A stretch of DNA of 64,000 nt from Dongshaea marina. Lineage in GTDB: Bacteria; Pseudomonadota; Gammaproteobacteria; Enterobacterales; Aeromonadaceae. The stretch is taken from assembly GCF_003072645.1 (NCBI RefSeq), contig NZ_CP028897.1:2989658-3053657 (forward strand), written 5' to 3'. The notes below the pieces were generated by a model, which had not been told where the DNA came from, did not search any database, and saw only the letters and a program-made list of their open reading frames with translations. Below, piece by piece: positions 1-11,131 of the stretch; the stretch's first letter is position 1; every line of letters begins with the position of its first letter. The translations under genes and the position numbers were made by a program.

Positions 1-501
1 CTGCAGGCCAAGGGGATCACCTCGGTGCGCTCCCGGGTCACTAACCTTTGTGATCTTAAGCCTGAGCTCGATCATCAAAGCGTCTGTGATGCGATCATGG
101 AGGCGTTTTTTAACTTCTATGGTGAACGCGTAAAGCCTGAACTGATCACGGTCGACAAGATGCCCGAGCTCCCCAAGTTTGAAGAGACCTTTGCCAGGCA
201 GAGTCAATGGGAGTGGAATTTTGGAAAAACCCCTGAGTTCATGTATACCCTGGATGAACGCTTTAGCTGGGGCAACGTCGAGCTACACCTGGATGTCAAA
301 CAGGCGCAGATAGAGAAAGCCCGGGTCTTCAGTGACAGCCTCAATCCTGAGCCGCTTGAGGCATTTGCGGATGCCTTGTCTGGCCAGGCCTACCGGGCGC
401 AGGAGATCACAGCAACCGTCGCACAAATTACCAAGCGCTATCCAAACCGCCTGGGTGAGCTGATGGAGCTTCAGAGCTGGCTGAAAACCGCTGTCGCCTA
501 A
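1..501 (+). CDS. lplA: Lipoate-protein ligase A, C-terminal part (5' end outside window)
   Basis: The frame is open from base 1, so only the last ~166 residues are present and the true start lies upstream. The visible sequence (TSVRSRVTNL, then AFFNFYGERV, ETFARQSQWEWNFG, DERFSWG and FSDSLNPEPLEAFA) matches, from memory, the C-terminal accessory domain of E. coli LplA, which activates free lipoate with ATP and transfers it to E2 and GcvH lysines in the cytoplasm. The catalytic N-terminal domain with the lipoate-adenylate site is not in the window. The gene ends with TAA and no strong terminator follows. The assignment rests on recalled family sequence and is strong because several consecutive motifs agree. 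Confidence 0.9.
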   Translation: MQAKGITSVRSRVTNLCDLKPELDHQSVCDAIMEAFFNFYGERVKPELITVDKMPELPKFEETFARQSQWEWNFGKTPEFMYTLDERFSWGNVELHLDVKQAQIEKARVFSDSLNPEPLEAFADALSGQAYRAQEITATVAQITKRYPNRLGELMELQSWLKTAVA

Positions 502-669
502 GAGGCCCCTTGTACCACATAGCTTAAATAGCTTGATCAGGTAATGGGGTTGCGTCGCTCAGAGTCACACTATTTAGGGGTGACTGCGCAGTGGATGTCT
601 TCGGAACAATTATCCAGCCTCTGAGCAGCTGTGAAGGCGAACTGTTCAATGCTCTTTTTCCGAGACAGG

Positions 670-819
670 GTGTAATTGCTCCCAGAGCAATGAAACGCGA
701 GGTAGGGATACCGAGCTGGGAGGGTTATCAGGGATGGTAACCGTCGAGCTGCGTAGTTCTGTGGAGGGACTCACAGTACGGAGCGAGTTTTTGATTACTT
801 TTGGCGATACAAAAGTAAT
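670..819. repeat. Dispersed intergenic repeat, copy 1, ending in a 10-bp hairpin
   Basis: The 400-nt stretch between lplA and the methyltransferase has no convincing gene. It contains a block (TTGCTCCCAGAGCAA, then GGGATACCGAGCTGGGA, then GGGATGG) that resembles the intergenic sequence at about 35,715-35,800. The block ends with the perfect inverted repeat ATTACTTTTG (794-803) / CAAAAGTAAT (810-819). Two other intergenic regions, 23,689-23,825 and 35,715-35,878, have the same layout: a diverged body followed by a long terminal palindrome. This suggests a non-autonomous repeat family. The boundaries are approximate and the body similarity is imperfect. Confidence 0.45.
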
Positions 820-904
820 GTGCTGCCGGCACCCCGGCATTAATGCAGCTTAGCTGAAAATCGCAATACTCAGATAAGTGGTATAGATAATAACGTTAGC
901 GCCC

Positions 905-1432
905 CTAACCCCACACATAACCAAACTGGCTAAACATCTCAGAGAAGCCTTGGGGATTATCCCCAAAATAGAAGAAGGTTTGTCCCTTGTTGGGGTTTCC
1001 GCCCACCTCCCCGGTTGGCCGGATAAAGCGGATCCGCTTACTGGGGAAACACAGGGCTGAGGCTTTAGACAGCATCGCCTGGTAAGGCTTGGTTTCGGTT
1101 CCCGAGTTCACCAGGACGATCGCTTGTTTGACCCTGCCAGCCTCTAGCTCTGCTAGTAAGCGGCTACAGAAATCACCGAGAAGCCCCCGGCTATAGGGCG
1201 GGTTCATCCACAGGTTTCCTCGCCAGTTTGCCTCAGCAGCCAGCCCTGAGTTCTCTCGGCTATAAAAGCGTTTGGCGCGCACCGAGAGCTGTGCTACCGG
1301 ATTACTCGCCGGATCAACATCAATTGAGCCCATCACCTTCCTGGCAGCCTCAATATATTGAGCCGGGGTATTCCATTCATCGTTATTCAGCGCAGAGTGA
1401 TTGCCGATATGCATGGTGACTGCTTCAGTCAT
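905..1432 (-). CDS. Phage-type DNA N6-adenine methyltransferase (Dam family)
   Basis: This 175-residue protein has the small-phage Dam layout: an N-terminal NDEWNTP motif (about residues 17-23), IDVDPAS (37-43, the usual DPA/SAM-region signature) and the catalytic NPPY at residues 77-80. It should methylate the N6 of adenine using S-adenosylmethionine. The ATG at 1432 is supported by a TAGGAG Shine-Dalgarno six bases upstream. Small enzymes of this type usually belong to phages or prophages. Here the gene sits alone beside a tRNA cluster, a common integration place, so a prophage remnant is a reasonable inference. The target sequence cannot be read from the protein. Confidence 0.85.
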   Translation of the reverse strand: MTEAVTMHIGNHSALNNDEWNTPAQYIEAARKVMGSIDVDPASNPVAQLSVRAKRFYSRENSGLAAEANWRGNLWMNPPYSRGLLGDFCSRLLAELEAGRVKQAIVLVNSGTETKPYQAMLSKASALCFPSKRIRFIRPTGEVGGNPNKGQTFFYFGDNPQGFSEMFSQFGYVWG

Positions 1433-1593
1433 GGAAAACTCCTAAGGTGATGGGTGTCATGAGCGCTGGCAAGTCGTTGTCTAGCTCAACGTTAAGTGCC
1501 TGACCTGTTTGGATGAAGCATTTAATCGGCAGTGCTGAGCATGCAGTCATGGGCTGAGCGGCTTATCGCAGATGAATTACCGAACGCCAGATA

Positions 1594-1620
1594 GCAAAAA
1601 ACCACGTCGAGCGTGGTTTG
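1594..1620 (-). terminator. Rho-independent terminator of the tRNA operon
   Basis: On the minus strand AAACCACG pairs with CGTGGTTT around a five-base loop, followed by a run of T. It begins about 23 bases after the CCA end of tRNA-Leu, the last gene of the operon. Confidence 0.8.
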
Positions 1621-1642
1621 ATAAGCCATTTGGCTTGAATGA

Positions 1643-1729
1643 TGGTGCCCGGAGACGGACTTGAACCGTCACGCTGTAACCAGCGAGGGATTTTAAATCC
1701 CTTGTGTCTACCAATTCCACCATCCGGGC
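1643..1729 (-). tRNA. leuZ: tRNA-Leu(UAA)
   Basis: The 87-nt cloverleaf has a GCCCGGA/TCCGGGC acceptor stem, an encoded CCA, an anticodon stem-loop GGGAT-TTAAAA-TCCC with anticodon UAA, a long variable arm as expected for class II tRNA-Leu, and a GGTTCAAGTCC T-arm. It is the last gene of a three-tRNA operon with the same order as E. coli glyW-cysT-leuZ. Confidence 0.97.
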
Positions 1730-1733
1730 AAAC

Positions 1734-1807
1734 TGGAGGCGCGTCCCGGAGTCGAACCGAGGTCCACGGATTTGCAATCCGCTGCATAGCCACTCTGCCA
1801 ACGCGCC
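1734..1807 (-). tRNA. cysT: tRNA-Cys(GCA)
   Basis: The 74-nt cloverleaf starts GGCGCGT and ends ACGCGCC plus TCCA. The anticodon loop ATTGCAAAT gives anticodon GCA. It lies 4 nt upstream of tRNA-Leu and 7 nt downstream of tRNA-Gly in one transcript. Confidence 0.97.
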
Positions 1808-1814
1808 TTCATAT

Positions 1815-1890
<76 letters not shown>

Positions 1891-1935
1891 TTTGCATTTC
1901 GTTTCAGATGTTGTTCTGTCCCGAGTGCGAGATGC

Positions 1936-1963
1936 ATTCTATCTTTCTGGGGGTGAGAGTCAA
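1936..1963 (-). promoter_or_regulatory. Sigma-70 promoter of the tRNA operon
   Basis: On the minus strand TTGACT (-35) and TAGAAT (-10) are separated by 16 bp and followed by a GC-containing discriminator (GCATCTCGC), typical of stable-RNA promoters. It lies about 45 bases upstream of tRNA-Gly. Confidence 0.75.
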
Positions 1964-2017
1964 CTCCCTTTTTGTAATTCCTTGATCGTTCGGCCAAATT
2001 CCACACAAAACGCTTCT

Positions 2018-2159
2018 CTATTGCCCATTTTGTCGAAAATAAACGCCAACGCCTGCTCCCGTGGCAAGCAGCGAAACAAATTCAGGATACTCAGAACTGA
2101 GACCCCACCCAATTAAACCCCTCACAAGCACTGCAAGCACTGCTTCTAACTCTGAACAT
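2018..2159 (-). pseudogene. Small phage-like hydrophobic protein, apparently frameshifted
   Basis: A strong GGAGG Shine-Dalgarno (2166-2170 on the plus strand) precedes an ATG at 2159. One base out of frame with this ATG begins a coherent protein-like reading: ELEAVLAVLVRGLIGWGL, then about 28 more residues to a stop at 2018. Removing one base just after the second codon joins the start to this frame and gives about 47 residues with one hydrophobic segment, resembling small phage membrane proteins. Either the gene carries a one-base insertion or a non-ATG start further upstream is used. Function is unknown. It may be a prophage remnant with the methyltransferase on the other side of the tRNAs. 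Confidence 0.35.
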
Positions 2160-2366
2160 GACGATCCTCCCAGGATATCTCGATACGACAAGCCAATACG
2201 CCGATAGCTCCGACGGGTATTCCTCAAGAGGTACGCCCTGATTCATAGGGTAGAGATGCAGGGCGCATGATAGGTTTTGCTGAGCGGTCTAGACTTAACG
2301 ATGAGGAAAAATAGCTACTGGGTCCTTAGTTCACCCGGGCATGAGTAACAAGGATTAGGGAAGCAT

Positions 2367-3122
2367 ATGAAATATAACATCTTGTTTTTATTAATCGTAA
2401 CAAGTTATGTTAATGCAAAGCTAACCCCTATTGATGTTAATGTCGGTGTGACGGATGGATTTCCTATCTATTATTATGATTCAACATCGAAAACGGCTCA
2501 TGGCCCTATGGTCGACTCTTTTAAGGCTATCTGTGAACATGCAACTCTAAATTGTAGCTTTCATCCACTTCCAAAGAAGAGATTAGAAAATGGCTTAATC
2601 TATGGAACGATTCACTTCGGCTCTGTAGTCAACAGCCCGGTACAAAAAAAGATACTGAGAAATCGTGCTTATTTTACACAGTTTAATATGCCCGCAAAGA
2701 TAGGCATCTACTCCACCCTACCCGAGAGCCAAATACCCATAGATACTAAAGGGTTTTATGGAAAGAGTATCATCGCGGTTTTGGGCTGGAGCTTAGCGGT
2801 ACTGCCGGGCGTGTGGCAGGCAGAGACTGAAGGAAAACTCACGATCTATAAACCTAAAACGATTGAATCAGCAGTAAATATGTTACTTAAACATCGCTCA
2901 CCATTCCTATATGCTAATAAAGCAAAGATGGATATGTTTTTATCCGATAGTGATCAGGTCTACTTCAAAGAAATAAACTATGTAAATCAAACATTCGCTC
3001 TATCAAAAAGTTCAAATAATTATGATGAGATAAAAAATAGAGTTGATGCTGCTATAGCAATATTATTTTCATCCGGAAAGATTGATAAAGAATCCGGAAT
3101 GCTTAAATCTTCAGAGAAATAG
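2367..3122 (+). CDS. Periplasmic solute-binding protein of the SBP_bac_3 (amino-acid-binding-like) type
   Basis: The 251-residue product has a short signal peptide (MKYNILFLLIVTSYVNA) and a body of about 235 residues. Its layout, an early VTDGFPIYYYD, then GPMVDSF and CEHATLNCSFHPLP, resembles periplasmic substrate-binding-like proteins that often act alone in Shewanella, Vibrio and Aeromonas. A Shine-Dalgarno-like AGGGAAG lies just before the ATG. No permease or ATPase gene is adjacent, so a transport role is not supported by context. The gene is markedly AT-rich compared with its neighbours, which suggests transfer. Two cysteines (in ICEHATLNC) could form a disulfide. The ligand is unknown. 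Confidence 0.6.
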   Translation: MKYNILFLLIVTSYVNAKLTPIDVNVGVTDGFPIYYYDSTSKTAHGPMVDSFKAICEHATLNCSFHPLPKKRLENGLIYGTIHFGSVVNSPVQKKILRNRAYFTQFNMPAKIGIYSTLPESQIPIDTKGFYGKSIIAVLGWSLAVLPGVWQAETEGKLTIYKPKTIESAVNMLLKHRSPFLYANKAKMDMFLSDSDQVYFKEINYVNQTFALSKSSNNYDEIKNRVDAAIAILFSSGKIDKESGMLKSSEK

Positions 3123-3285
3123 GCCGTGTGCCACTAACATAGTAAGCATAACTAAACCCCTATCCTTAGCATCTACATATATGTAAATCTGCCCTATTTA
3201 TCACCAATGAAGGTATCTGAAAGCTTCACTTGTTCGGTTGCTCATACCTACAGTGCGCTTCAATCCCTTAGAGGTTCTTCCCCAT

Positions 3286-3322
3286 CAAAAAGTACCCCAC
3301 CAGAATCACTCCTGATGGGGTA
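3286..3322 (-). terminator. Rho-independent terminator of the chitinase gene
   Basis: On the minus strand TACCCCATCAG pairs with CTGGTGGGGTA (one G-U pair), followed by CTTTTT. It starts about 30 bases after the chitinase stop codon. Confidence 0.75.
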
Positions 3323-3353
3323 TCTCTCACAGCTTAAAGCCCTCTACACCAAC

Positions 3354-6254
<2,901 letters not shown>

Positions 6255-6279
6255 AAAGGAGTCCGGATCGGACTCCTTT
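6255..6279 (-). terminator. Rho-independent terminator after the MiaE-like gene
   Basis: AAAGGAGTCC pairs perfectly with GGACTCCTTT around a five-base loop, followed on the minus strand by TTC. It lies about 30 bases after the stop of the gene at 6308. Confidence 0.75.
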
Positions 6280-6307
6280 AAAAGGGGAATCGCAGGCTGC
6301 TGGATAG

Positions 6308-6919
6308 TTAGCAGAGTCGTTCGCTCATCTGAGTCTCAAGCAGTTTCGCCTCATGGCGCGCAAGCTCACTCAATCGCGGCTGCCACTCATCTCCTGCGAG
6401 CTCCCGAGCAAGCTCAAGGTAACGCGAAGCAAGCTCCTGCTTGCGCTCTAACAGCTCACTCATCAACCGGGTGATTGCAGGCTCGCAGTAACAGAGCAAG
6501 CTCTGCAGCCGCTCACAACAGCGGCTCTCCAGCAAACCCGCGATCAGCAGAAGATCGATGAGCCTCGAAGGCTCCTCAAGCCGCTGCGCCGCCAACAGTT
6601 CAACTTGATAGCAAGAGGCCTCAAGGGCCTGGTAGTCAATCTTGAGCTCAAGCATCAGGCCAATTAACCGCTCATAACGACGCTGAGCCTGCTCCGCCAG
6701 CTGCTCCAGTGATAGCAGCTGTGGGTATTGCCAGTAACCAAACCCGATCCCCTGAAGTCGCCGGGCACTGTCCTGCTCCCAGCTTGCCAGCTCCATCACC
6801 CATTGGGATAGCCGGGGTGCCATCTGCTCACTCCAGGCGACCGAGGTCCTGGCCTCAAGGAGCTCCTTAGACTTTTCGAGCGATTTGGGATCCTGCTCCG
6901 ATTGTGTCATCTGTGCCAT
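6308..6919 (-). CDS. MiaE-family protein that appears to lack most diiron ligands
   Basis: The 203-residue, mostly helical protein aligns by eye with tRNA-(ms2io6A)-hydroxylase MiaE (recalled sequence): SRLIDLLLIAGLLESRCCERL matches the MiaE region RLVDKL...IEARSCERF, and the following ELARELAGDEWQPRLSELARHEAKLL matches its C-terminus. MiaE binds two irons through an N-terminal Glu, an EExxH motif, the Glu of EARxCE and a later ExxH. Here the first Glu (SWEQDSA) and the ESR Glu remain, but EExxH reads QAQRR and the last motif lacks Glu and His. Hydroxylase activity is therefore doubtful. ATG 6919 is chosen over a TTG at 6952; neither has a strong ribosome site. It follows purF after a GC-rich hairpin (about 6930-6947). 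Confidence 0.65.
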   Translation of the reverse strand: MAQMTQSEQDPKSLEKSKELLEARTSVAWSEQMAPRLSQWVMELASWEQDSARRLQGIGFGYWQYPQLLSLEQLAEQAQRRYERLIGLMLELKIDYQALEASCYQVELLAAQRLEEPSRLIDLLLIAGLLESRCCERLQSLLCYCEPAITRLMSELLERKQELASRYLELARELAGDEWQPRLSELARHEAKLLETQMSERLC

Positions 6920-6952
6920 TCTCAACAAGGGCCGGAGATCCGGCCCGTCCAA

Positions 6953-8473
6953 TCAGGTGCCTTCGTTATAGAGATCCAGCATGGTTTTCTCTTCACGCCA
7001 GCCCTCCAGAGCCTTGGCGTCATCATGGCGCAGCTCGTTGAGATACTCCAGATAGGCGTTATCCACATCTTCGGTCACATAACGTCCGGTAAACACCGAG
7101 GTTTCGAAGGTGCGGATATCCGGGTTCTCCTCACGTACCGCCTCTTCAAGATCGCTTAAGTCCTGGAAGATCAGGCCATCGGCGCCAATCAGGCGACAGA
7201 TCTCATCGACCTCACGACCATAGGCAATGAGCTCGTTAGAGGTTGGCATATCGATGCCATATACATTGGGGAAACGGATCTCCGGCGCCGCCGAGGCAAA
7301 GTAAACCTTGTTGGCTCCTGCATCTCTAGCCATCTGGACAATCTGCTGTGAGGTGGTCCCCCGCACGATGGAATCATCCACCAGCAGAACATTTTTCCCG
7401 GCAAATTCAGAGCCGATGGCATTGAGCTTCTGGCGCACCGATTTTTTGCGGATCTGCTGCCCGGGCATAATAAAGGTACGGCCGATATAGCGGTTTTTCA
7501 CAAACCCCTGGCGATAGGGAAGCTCAAGCTGCTGTGCGATACGCAGCGCTATATCACAGGAGGTTTCCGGAATCGGGATCACCACATCGATATTCAAATC
7601 ATCCCATTCGCGAGCGATCTTAGCTCCGAGCTTCTCACCCATATGCACCCGGGCACCATAGACAGAGATCCGGTCCAGGTAACTATCGGGTCTGGAGAAG
7701 TAAACATACTCAAAGATACAGGGACAGTACTGGGGTTTCTCAGCACACTGCTCGGAGAACATCCGGCCGGTATGATGAATATAAATAGCTTCACCAGGAG
7801 CCAGATCGCGTACCCTTTCGAAACCGTTTACATCCAGAGCCACACTCTCCGAGGCAACCATGTAATCCTGACCGCCGGCGTCGTTGGTCCGTTGACCCAG
7901 GATCAGGGGACGAATACCATTCGGATCTCTGAATGCCAGTAAACCATGACCTATGATAAGAGCAGCCACAGAGTAGGCACCACGCACCTTCTGGTGAATG
8001 CTGCGCACCGCAGTGAACAGATCCTTAGCGTTCAGCTCGCTCTTATCCTGCTTGTCCAGTTCATGGGCCAGCACATTGAGCAGGATCTCTGAATCAGAGG
8101 AGGTATTGATATGTCGCTTGCCGTTACCCATGATCTCCAGCTTGAGCTCGCGGGCATTGGTCAGATTACCGTTGTGAGCCAAGGCAATCCCGTAGGGGGA
8201 GTTGACATAAAATGGCTGGGCTTCTGCCGCACTGGAACTTCCCGCGGTGGGATAACGCACATGACCGATCCCGAGATTTCCCTTGAGGCGGCACATATGC
8301 TTGGCCTCAAAAACATCCCGTACCAGCCCGTTGGCCTTGCGCTGGCGAAACATATCATCGGCAACAGTGACAATGCCCGCCGCATCCTGCCCGCGATGTT
8401 GCAGTACAGTCAATGCATCATACAGGCCCTGGTTGACAGGGGTTGAACCTACAATTCCTACTATTCCACACAT
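6953..8473 (-). CDS. purF: Amidophosphoribosyltransferase
   Basis: The 506-residue enzyme catalyses the first step of purine synthesis, converting PRPP and glutamine to phosphoribosylamine. It begins MCGIVGIVG, so Cys2 is the N-terminal nucleophile of the class II glutamine amidotransferase domain (about 1-235). The phosphoribosyltransferase domain follows, with the PRPP-binding motif [13 protein letters not shown] near residue 365. The length matches the E. coli enzyme (505). It lies 28 nt downstream of cvpA in the usual cvpA-purF operon, and the next gene follows closely. Confidence 0.98.
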   Translation of the reverse strand: MCGIVGIVGSTPVNQGLYDALTVLQHRGQDAAGIVTVADDMFRQRKANGLVRDVFEAKHMCRLKGNLGIGHVRYPTAGSSSAAEAQPFYVNSPYGIALAHNGNLTNARELKLEIMGNGKRHINTSSDSEILLNVLAHELDKQDKSELNAKDLFTAVRSIHQKVRGAYSVAALIIGHGLLAFRDPNGIRPLILGQRTNDAGGQDYMVASESVALDVNGFERVRDLAPGEAIYIHHTGRMFSEQCAEKPQYCPCIFEYVYFSRPDSYLDRISVYGARVHMGEKLGAKIAREWDDLNIDVVIPIPETSCDIALRIAQQLELPYRQGFVKNRYIGRTFIMPGQQIRKKSVRQKLNAIGSEFAGKNVLLVDDSIVRGTTSQQIVQMARDAGANKVYFASAAPEIRFPNVYGIDMPTSNELIAYGREVDEICRLIGADGLIFQDLSDLEEAVREENPDIRTFETSVFTGRYVTEDVDNAYLEYLNELRHDDAKALEGWREEKTMLDLYNEGT

Positions 8474-8501
8474 ATCCTAAACGACCTCTATAACTGTCCT
8501 G

Positions 8502-8990
8502 TTAAGCCCGGTGAAGGAAGCTCGACGAATTTTGAATAAACTCAAAAAACCAGTGGATGATAAAACCAAATCTGGGGATCAACAGCGAGCTGTTCCACCA
8601 GCTGGTCTGATCCACAGTGGTAAATGCATCCATAAAAAATAGCAGTGCACTCACAATCAATACGCCGCGTATTGCACCAAATACCAATCCCAATATTCGA
8701 TCGGTTCCGGTCAGACCCGTCTTGGAGACCAACTGCCCTATGATATAGTTGATCACAGCCCCGATGATCAGAGTTGCGACAAACAAGATAGCAATGGCGA
8801 GGGCTTTACGGACCAGGGGGTCATCAAATGCGGTTAGGTAGGTAGCGAGCGGGGCGTAAAAATGGCTTGCGATAAAGAAAGCCGCAAACCAGATCACCAG
8901 AGAGAGAGCCTCTCTGACAAATCCACGAAACAGGCTGATCAGAGCGGAGAGCCCGATCACAGCCAGGATAAGGTAGTCAATCCAAGTCAT
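8502..8990 (-). CDS. cvpA: CvpA family inner-membrane protein
   Basis: The product is 162 residues starting MTWIDYLILAVIGLSALISL, with four predicted membrane segments and the conserved RGFVREALSL after the first one. The length equals E. coli CvpA, which is linked to colicin V production and purine operon co-transcription; its biochemical role is unsettled. The reading frame extends 30 residues upstream, but those are charged, non-membrane residues unlike the family, so ATG 8990 is chosen. Confidence 0.95.
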   Translation of the reverse strand: MTWIDYLILAVIGLSALISLFRGFVREALSLVIWFAAFFIASHFYAPLATYLTAFDDPLVRKALAIAILFVATLIIGAVINYIIGQLVSKTGLTGTDRILGLVFGAIRGVLIVSALLFFMDAFTTVDQTSWWNSSLLIPRFGFIIHWFFEFIQNSSSFLHRA

Positions 8991-9179
8991 TGAATGCCTT
9001 CGGTTGATTTGAATTCGCGCGAATTCTAGCAGAAACAGGGGCGAAAAGCTTGCCCTGGATCGTAACGAAATGCCGCTCAACCCTGTGGTTGGCTACTTTT
9101 AAATCAGGCTTTGAGTCACCGCATTGACGAATTTTGGCCTGGCCATACACTTAACACAGAGCAGCACAGGGGAAAGCCC

Positions 9180-9572
9180 ATGTTAACCCTTCACGGATTG
9201 GATCATCTGGTCCTGCGCAGTAACAATGCACAACAGCTGAGTGAGTTCTACTGTAATAAACTTGGTTGCACCCTCGAAAGAGAGCTTGCGGAAGCCAATC
9301 TCATCCAGCTGCGTGCCGGCGCCTCTCTCATCGATATCCAGCAGATCCCCTCTCATCAGGCGTCCCATCCCGCGACTCATAATCTGGATCACTTCTGCCT
9401 TGAGATCGCCCCCTGCGATCTCAAGGCTCTAAAAGTTAAGCTACAGAGCCAGGGCATCGTTTGTGAAGAGATTGCCGAGCGTTACGGGGCCAGCGGCTTT
9501 GGCTTATCCCTGTATATCCGGGACATGGATGGCAACCGGGTTGAGCTCAAGCCCAAGAAACAAGCATCCTGA
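9180..9572 (+). CDS. VOC (glyoxalase-fold) family protein
   Basis: The 130-residue protein starts at ATG 9180 with AGGGGA in front; an upstream in-frame start lacks this. It has two beta-alpha-beta-beta-beta modules: GLDHLVLRS (His9) and NLDHFCLEI (second metal His), ending with YIRDMDGNRVELK, whose Glu is the usual last metal ligand. It is therefore likely a metal-dependent lyase or dioxygenase-like enzyme of about one-domain size, similar to short VOC proteins annotated as virulence-associated or glyoxalase-like. The substrate cannot be read. It is divergent from cvpA. Confidence 0.8.
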   Translation: MLTLHGLDHLVLRSNNAQQLSEFYCNKLGCTLERELAEANLIQLRAGASLIDIQQIPSHQASHPATHNLDHFCLEIAPCDLKALKVKLQSQGIVCEEIAERYGASGFGLSLYIRDMDGNRVELKPKKQAS

Positions 9573-9884
9573 AATCAAACGTCATCTCCTGAGATAGATC
9601 CATTCAAGGCCAGATCTGCAATGTAGTCTAACACTGAATCAACAGAGAGGTAACAATTCGTATCGGTCGGGTCAACCTTCGAATTGATCATTAATTAAAC
9701 GTTTTACAATACAGGGAAGCCACCCTATCATCTGCGCTGTTGCTGGTTAACACCTGGCCTCTTGCCACAAAACTCCTCAGAGGGGAGCTGTGCAAGATCT
9801 GTTGACTCTACCTATACAGGTAGCGCCTTATTCATAAGCTTTACAGCTTCTCTTTTATTTTTTCAGTCATTTAGAGGTTATAAA
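9573..9884. other. Gap of about 310 nt, no gene recognised
   Basis: Between the VOC gene and the next small frame I see no RNA-like hairpin with a T-run, no tRNA and no convincing coding frame with a ribosome site. Confidence 0.4.
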
Positions 9885-9992
9885 ATGATTAACTATATCG
9901 GCTCCCATGAAATCACCCTCATCCCCCACCTGATCGGTATCGTCTGCCTGCTGGTTGCCCTGCGTCAGTATCGTAAACAACAGGACGCGTAA
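9885..9992 (+). CDS. Possible 35-residue single-span membrane protein
   Basis: ATG 9885 is preceded by TTAGAGG at a suitable distance. The short product (MINYIGSHEITLIP, then a hydrophobic stretch to LLVALRQYRKQQDA) has one predicted membrane helix followed by a basic tail, a common shape for bacterial small membrane proteins. The longer in-frame extension upstream is low in plausibility. No family is recognised, and only start signal and topology support it. Confidence 0.35.
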   Translation: MINYIGSHEITLIPHLIGIVCLLVALRQYRKQQDA

Positions 9993-10216
9993 TTAGGGTT
10001 CAGCCTGCATCCGGGCTGCTAATGGCGAACATTGGCAGCCTCACTCCCACCTTTCCCGAAAACCATGATCCCCAAACTCGCCCCTGACTATCCATGGAGC
10101 ATGAGTCACTCAAAGATTTGGTTTATTCAAGGTAACAGACAAGGCAATAGCAGGTTCTCAGGGACACTATGCTGACTCTGACGAAGAGGCTAATATCTTC
10201 CCGCAATTACTTCTGT

Positions 10217-10360
10217 TCATATCATCATGCGGATCCCAAGCTGGATGAGAACCAGGATAAGGATCTGGACCAGCAACCAGGCTGCCACGACCTTAAACAC
10301 CCACTTATGATAACGAAGCCCGGCCGCCATCAGGGCAACCCTCTGTTGAAGATATCTCAT
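10217..10360 (-). CDS. Small membrane protein of 47 residues, unknown function
   Basis: ATG 10360 has a near-perfect GAGGAGG five bases upstream, which strongly supports translation. The product starts MRYLQQRVALMAAGLRYHKW and continues with a hydrophobic helix of about 20 residues (VVAAWLLVQILILVLIQLG) and ends RMMI. The N-terminal half is amphipathic and basic, so the likely topology is cytoplasmic N-terminus with one span. It stands alone upstream of the pgsA terminator on the same strand. No family is recognised. Confidence 0.55.
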   Translation of the reverse strand: MRYLQQRVALMAAGLRYHKWVFKVVAAWLLVQILILVLIQLGIRMMI

Positions 10361-10486
10361 GCCAGCCTCCTCGCTAAATACTATGTCTCTATAGCGACCC
10401 ACCCCGCTAAAACTTAACCCGAAAAAATAAAAAATCTCAGGGCGTGACTGAGTTCAAAGTTTGGGGCGAGGATTGTGAACAGGCAT

Positions 10487-10512
10487 GAAAAAGGGAGCAC
10501 AAAGGCTCCCCT
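10487..10512 (-). terminator. Rho-independent terminator after pgsA
   Basis: On the minus strand GGGAGCC and GCTCCC pair around TTTGT, followed by TTTTTC. It lies about 20 bases after the pgsA stop. Confidence 0.8.
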
Positions 10513-10533
10513 AAAAAATCAGTGTGACTAAAT

Positions 10534-11082
10534 TCAGGTCTGAGCGCGCAGATCTCCCCAGGCCGCAGCTAGATATTGGAACATCGACCAAAGCGTCAGT
10601 ACCACGGCAACATAGAGCAGCAGATAGCCGGCCCAGACCATCCAGATGCTCTGTTGCCAGATAAGCCCCACCAGTGCCAGCATCTGGATCATGGTCTTCC
10701 ACTTGCCCAGGGAGCCGACGGCCACATTGGAGCGCTTGCCCAGCTCAGCCATCCACTCGCGCAGTGCAGAGATCAGGATCTCCCGGCCAATCATAAACAG
10801 AGCCGGAATCGTCACCAGCGCGGAGTGGTAATGATCCACGATCAACACCAGGGCCGAGGCCACCATCACCTTGTCCGCCACCGGATCAAGAAAGGCTCCA
10901 AACGGGGTCATCTGCCCCAGCTTACGCGCCAGGAAGCCATCAAACCAATCCGTCCAGGCAGCAATCACAAAGATCAGAGCCGCCCAAAAATAGGCCGATT
11001 GCATCGGAAGGAAAAACAGAATAATAAAAACCGGGATCAGACAAAGCCGAAAAAAGGTCAGAATATTGGGTATTGTATTCAT
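10534..11082 (-). CDS. pgsA: CDP-diacylglycerol-glycerol-3-phosphate 3-phosphatidyltransferase
   Basis: The 182-residue integral membrane enzyme makes phosphatidylglycerophosphate, the committed step to phosphatidylglycerol and cardiolipin. The CDP-alcohol phosphotransferase signature is visible as [12 protein letters not shown] followed by [11 protein letters not shown], containing all four aspartates. Several hydrophobic segments surround it. The start [12 protein letters not shown] at 11082 gives exactly the E. coli length; an upstream TTG is rejected. It follows uvrC by about 50 nt in the usual uvrY-uvrC-pgsA order. Confidence 0.97.
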   Translation of the reverse strand: MNTIPNILTFFRLCLIPVFIILFFLPMQSAYFWAALIFVIAAWTDWFDGFLARKLGQMTPFGAFLDPVADKVMVASALVLIVDHYHSALVTIPALFMIGREILISALREWMAELGKRSNVAVGSLGKWKTMIQMLALVGLIWQQSIWMVWAGYLLLYVAVVLTLWSMFQYLAAAWGDLRAQT

Positions 11083-11131
11083 GGAGCTGCTCAACTGCTG
11101 TAGGCCTTGCGCCTATGGTGCATGATGGCTG

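Noticed and set aside
646-840. Minus-strand frame of 64 codons between lplA and the methyltransferase
   Set aside because: It runs through the repeat and its hairpin, has no ribosome site and reads like low-complexity shadow sequence.
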